A stretch of DNA of 64,000 bases. Origin: Bog-793 sp963761425 (lineage in GTDB: Bacteria > Actinomycetota > Acidimicrobiia > Acidimicrobiales > Bog-793). The position numbers and the translations under genes were made by a program. The notes beneath the pieces are model-generated. The model searched no databases. It worked only from the letters and a program-made list of their open reading frames with translations, and had not been told where the DNA came from. The stretch is from the NCBI GenBank assembly GCA_963761425.1, contig CAVXGQ010000005.1:682001-746000 (forward strand), in the 5' to 3' direction. This document shows, piece by piece, positions 61,287 through 64,000 of the stretch; the first letter of the stretch is position 1; every line of letters starts with the position of its first letter.

Positions 61287-61482
61287 CTCGGTAGCCCGAT
61301 CGTACGGGTAAGTGGCGAGGGGTTACACCCTGCCGCGCTCAGCGGAAAGCCACGGCAGTTGTCGATTCATTCCGATCACCAGTGGCCGCGACCACTGCCC
61401 TTGCAGTGCTACCTGATCCTGCCGACGGAAACGGCTTCCCGTTCGCGGCTACGAGCCGCGCTCCGGCCCTAGCCTCAATCCC

Positions 61483-62178
61483 TCACACCACGTCTCTCGG
61501 TTCCGATTGCAACCGGTACAAGCGTTCAACGCCGGGCAAAAAGACTGCCCCAAAGCGAGGACCGAAGCCCTTGGCCAATAGTTGCAGTTGCGATCGATAG
61601 TGCGACAAGGCCGCGGCCTTGCGCTCAACGGCTTCGTCGGAGATCGGGATCGGAGCCTCCGGTTCGGCGGATGCCATCTTCGCGAGCGCATCGGCTCCTT
61701 CGCCGTCCGCAAAATATGGCAAGTCCGCATACAGGAAAGCGTCAAGGTCATGCTGACTGAGGACGGCCCTCAATCCGGCCCGTCGCGCCAGCATGTTGTC
61801 GACATGATTGTGGGTGCCGACCGGCACCGCCACACGTTCCGGTCTGACCTCGTCCATGACGCGTCTGATGTCCTCGTCAGCCTTGTCTTCATCCTCGGCT
61901 TTCACCTCGCGGTAGGCCGCGTCGAGAAGGTCGGTGGTCGCTTGGGTGGCCGCGAGGACGCCGAGCGCCATGGCATCCTCGCGACGCCGCTCCTGGGTGG
62001 CTTGCTCAGCGGTCGTGAAGCCACAGAGTCGATCCCAGTCGCTCACGTCAACTCCCGGTTCGGCAATGCCGCCGCAGATGGTGAGCACCACCGATCCCCG
62101 ATTCAGCGCCAGCAGGTGGCCACAACTGAACACGGCATCGTCGAAGTGGGGCGAAATCACCAACCAGGGAACGCTCAC
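61483..62178 (-). CDS. PIG-L family deacetylase
   Basis: A 231-residue zinc-dependent N-deacetylase of the LmbE/PIG-L fold. The metal and catalytic motif SPHFDDAVFSCG (about residues 9-20) has the His and two Asp; the usual first residue Ala is Ser. The third metal ligand is probably the His in GTHNHVDN (about residue 125). Relatives deacetylate GlcNAc-inositol compounds or sugar lipids. The GTG start lies 43 bases from the IS110 gene, which may have inserted in its promoter. Confidence 0.85.
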   Translation of the reverse strand: MSVPWLVISPHFDDAVFSCGHLLALNRGSVVLTICGGIAEPGVDVSDWDRLCGFTTAEQATQERRREDAMALGVLAATQATTDLLDAAYREVKAEDEDKADEDIRRVMDEVRPERVAVPVGTHNHVDNMLARRAGLRAVLSQHDLDAFLYADLPYFADGEGADALAKMASAEPEAPIPISDEAVERKAAALSHYRSQLQLLAKGFGPRFGAVFLPGVERLYRLQSEPRDVV

Positions 62179-62221
62179 GGCTCGATACTCGCACGTCTAG
62201 ACATCCCACGGCCCGAAGATG

Positions 62222-63445
62222 TCAAGCGGCCTCGGTGAGTTGGCTCTCTGAACGGTGGCCCCAGGCGGTGTGCTCGTCGTAGAAACTGCCGTTGGCGAGA
62301 CAGCCATGGAGGATGCCGACGAGCCGGTTCCCGAGGGCTCTGAGCGCCGCATGGTGGGTGTCGCCGGCTTGCCGGTGGGCGTCGTAGAAGGCGCGGGCCC
62401 CCGGCGACGCGGTGAGGCTCGCAAAGGACCACAGGTAGATCGCGTCAGCGAGGCGCATGTTGCGGGCGTAGCGGGCGAGCACGATGCGCTTGGTGCCCGA
62501 CGCGCGGGTGATCGGCGACGTGCCGGCGTAGTTCTTGCGAGACTTGGCACTGGCGTAACGGTCCGGGTCATCCCCGAACTCGCCGAGCACCCGGGCGCCG
62601 AGGATGGTCCCCAGTCCTGGCAAGGAACGGACCACCTTGGCGGCCGGGTGCTGCTCAAAACCCGCTTCGAGCTGCTGCGCGAGGTTCGCGATCTCGGCGT
62701 TCATCGTCGAGATCACCGTCACCGACGCCTTGACTGAAGCACCCATCGCGCTCGCCACCAGCGCGGAGCCCTGAAGCTGGGGTGCGCGCAGTGCCGCCTG
62801 GATCTCTCGAGCTCGCTCGTCGATCCGGCGCTGCCGCCCGCCACGGCGCAGTGCCGAGGCGATCTTTGCAAGCGAAAGCGCCGCTCCGAGGCTCGGGGTC
62901 GGCGCCACCTTCAACACCTCTGTGGCATCAGCGCTCGCCAGGTCGTCGAAGGTGGAGAGCGCCGCCGGGTAGAACTCTCGCAGCGTCGAGCGCAGCGCGT
63001 TGGCCTGCCGGCCTCTCGACCAGATCATCGACTGGTGAGCCCGGGCGAGGACCTTCACCGCTTCGACGACCTCGGAGTCACCAGCGACGGGGCGGTGGTT
63101 GTGCCGGTCGGTGCGGACCATATCGGCGAGCACCTTGGCGTCGCCGGGATCGGACTTCGCGCCCGAGGTCGAGTGGCGGTCCCGATAGCGCGAGGTCGAC
63201 ATCGGGTTCACGGCGAACACGAGGTAGCCCGCTGCGACGAGCGCCGCGACGAACAGGCCCCGGTCGGTCTCGATCCCGACGATCACCTCGCTCGGATCTT
63301 CGATATGCGCACCGACGAGCTCGTGGAAACGGGCGATCCCCTCGACGCCCTCGGGCAGCCGGCCTCCCGCGAGGCGCCTACCCTCTGCGTCCTCAACGTG
63401 CACGTCGTGGTGGGCCTCGGCCCAGTCCACTCCGACAAAGATCAT
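62222..63445 (-). CDS. IS110-family transposase (DEDD recombinase)
   Basis: A 407-residue recombinase. The RuvC-like N-terminal domain has the acidic residues D7 (VGVDWAEAHHDV), E59 (VGIETDRG), D99 and D102 (KSDPGDAKVLADMV). The C-terminal Tnp domain has VRSLPGLGTILGARVLGEFG and the Ser in YAGTSPITRASG, which forms the covalent DNA link in characterised relatives. The frame is complete, so it may be active. The ATG follows GGAGGAGTC. No terminal inverted repeats are expected in this family. Confidence 0.94.
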   Translation of the reverse strand: MIFVGVDWAEAHHDVHVEDAEGRRLAGGRLPEGVEGIARFHELVGAHIEDPSEVIVGIETDRGLFVAALVAAGYLVFAVNPMSTSRYRDRHSTSGAKSDPGDAKVLADMVRTDRHNHRPVAGDSEVVEAVKVLARAHQSMIWSRGRQANALRSTLREFYPAALSTFDDLASADATEVLKVAPTPSLGAALSLAKIASALRRGGRQRRIDERAREIQAALRAPQLQGSALVASAMGASVKASVTVISTMNAEIANLAQQLEAGFEQHPAAKVVRSLPGLGTILGARVLGEFGDDPDRYASAKSRKNYAGTSPITRASGTKRIVLARYARNMRLADAIYLWSFASLTASPGARAFYDAHRQAGDTHHAALRALGNRLVGILHGCLANGSFYDEHTAWGHRSESQLTEAA

Positions 63446-63469
63446 CTGACTCCTCCCATCGATGGCACC

Positions 63470-63666
63470 AGCGTCGAGCCCGAGGACCCCAGCAGCTTCC
63501 TAATGGTTCAGTGCTCGAGGCACGACATCCCACCAGCCGTCGAAGGAGACCTCACCGACCAACCGGGGCACGATCTAGACGTAGGGCTCGAGGCCCTGGC
63601 GGTCGCAGTGCTCACCCGTCGGTGGCTCGGTTGACCAGCCTCGCTCGTTGATAAAGCGAGGTGGTC
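63470..63666 (-). ncRNA. Candidate IS110 bridge RNA
   Basis: IS110-group elements related to IS621 encode a structured bridge RNA in the non-coding end upstream of the recombinase. Here the region upstream on the minus strand begins with a strong stem-loop (63633-63666: GACC and CCTCGCT arms around a 9-base loop). A 7-bp pairing (63553-63559 with 63618-63624) could close the first internal loop. The size, about 200 bases, fits. The target- and donor-binding loops could not be assigned by eye. Confidence 0.4.
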
Positions 63667-64000
63667 GATCCCCATTAGGCCGGTCACGGCTGACGGGCTC
63701 CGACGCGGTCCTCCCACGATGCCAGAATCGTCGGTACGCCTTTCCCTGACCGCCCCTTCGCGCCGAGGCGGAGATCACTAATGCAATCTGCCCACCTGGC
63801 GGCTAGCGAGTCGGATCCCCAGCCTCCTGGCCTCGCCCGAGAGGCATCGACAACCCCAGCTCGGGTTCTCCTGGGCCAGGCAAAGAACCCAGGCCCGGAT
63901 CCCCTCCTCGATTGGCGGCCGCCCGGGACTTCGGTGAACAGAGGACCAGCGTCTGGCGACCAGTCAGCGGGGCCAGCTAAGAGGGTCGCCGGCCTCACCG
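63667..64000. other. Window end, no supported gene
   Basis: About 330 bases outside the candidate bridge RNA. Minus-strand frames are open but lack starts and domain-like composition. The right boundary of the IS110 element is probably within or just before this stretch. Confidence 0.35.

Noticed and set aside
1..64000. tRNA, rRNA or riboswitch genes
   Set aside because: No cloverleaf-like sequence with a GTTCGA-type T-loop and matched acceptor stem, and no recognised riboswitch core, was noticed by eye. A covariance search would be decisive.

Overview
The window is a high-GC chromosomal segment from an actinobacterium. It carries a complete Pup-proteasome locus in the order trmI, ferredoxin, proteasome ATPase (ARC/Mpa), dop, pup, prcB, prcA, pafA, lepB, tatB, tatC, helY. 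That order, together with a gcvH-FHA-ftsR-bfn-merR cluster like the one in mycobacteria, a TrpB2-type tryptophan synthase and a double-length ThyX-like protein, points to the class Acidimicrobiia or a close relative. This placement is inference from gene content, because no rRNA is present.

Layout. 1-3.2 kb: 3' part of transaldolase, three small membrane proteins, tRNA m1A58 methyltransferase, ferredoxin. 3.3-16 kb: Pup-proteasome and Tat/HelY block, ending with the ThyX-like protein. 16.3-20 kb: DUF4193 protein, a helical protein, GNAT, NUDIX, and a large low-complexity protein read in three frames. 20-32.8 kb: accessory stretch with two secreted proteins, trpB2, a seven-bladed WD40 protein, tandem GNAT, a hydrolase with an internal stop, class III aminotransferase, coiled-coil protein and a membrane-tethered ATP-grasp protein. 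33-38 kb: MFS-MMPL-esterase operon. 38.6-50 kb: minus-strand block with glycine cleavage genes (gcvT, gcvPA, gcvPB, gcvH), two MerR regulators, hpt, bfn, FHA protein, a fused nucleotidyltransferase/phosphohexomutase and a CDP-alcohol phosphatidyltransferase. 50-52.1 kb: an IS1595-family element with two passenger genes between recognisable inverted repeats. 52-64 kb: L,D-transpeptidase, glycogen-debranching-type enzyme, proline iminopeptidase-like hydrolase, G1-type secreted peptidase, MFS exporter, PIG-L deacetylase and an IS110-family element.

How the genes work together. Dop, PafA, Pup, the ATPase ring and PrcA/PrcB make a full pupylation, depupylation and degradation pathway. TatB, TatC and signal peptidase I supply export. 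GcvT, GcvPA, GcvPB and GcvH supply all glycine cleavage proteins except the L protein.

Two features recur across the window. First, at least thirteen genes have a TANNNT element 6-10 nt before the start codon and no Shine-Dalgarno sequence, which suggests widespread leaderless transcription. Second, four otherwise well-conserved genes need six single-base removals to read through, which looks more like assembly indels than gene death. The most novel-looking items are the IS1595 passenger pair, the split-motif tandem ThyX, the membrane-tethered ATP-grasp protein and the candidate IS110 bridge RNA. I saw no tRNA, rRNA or CRISPR array.
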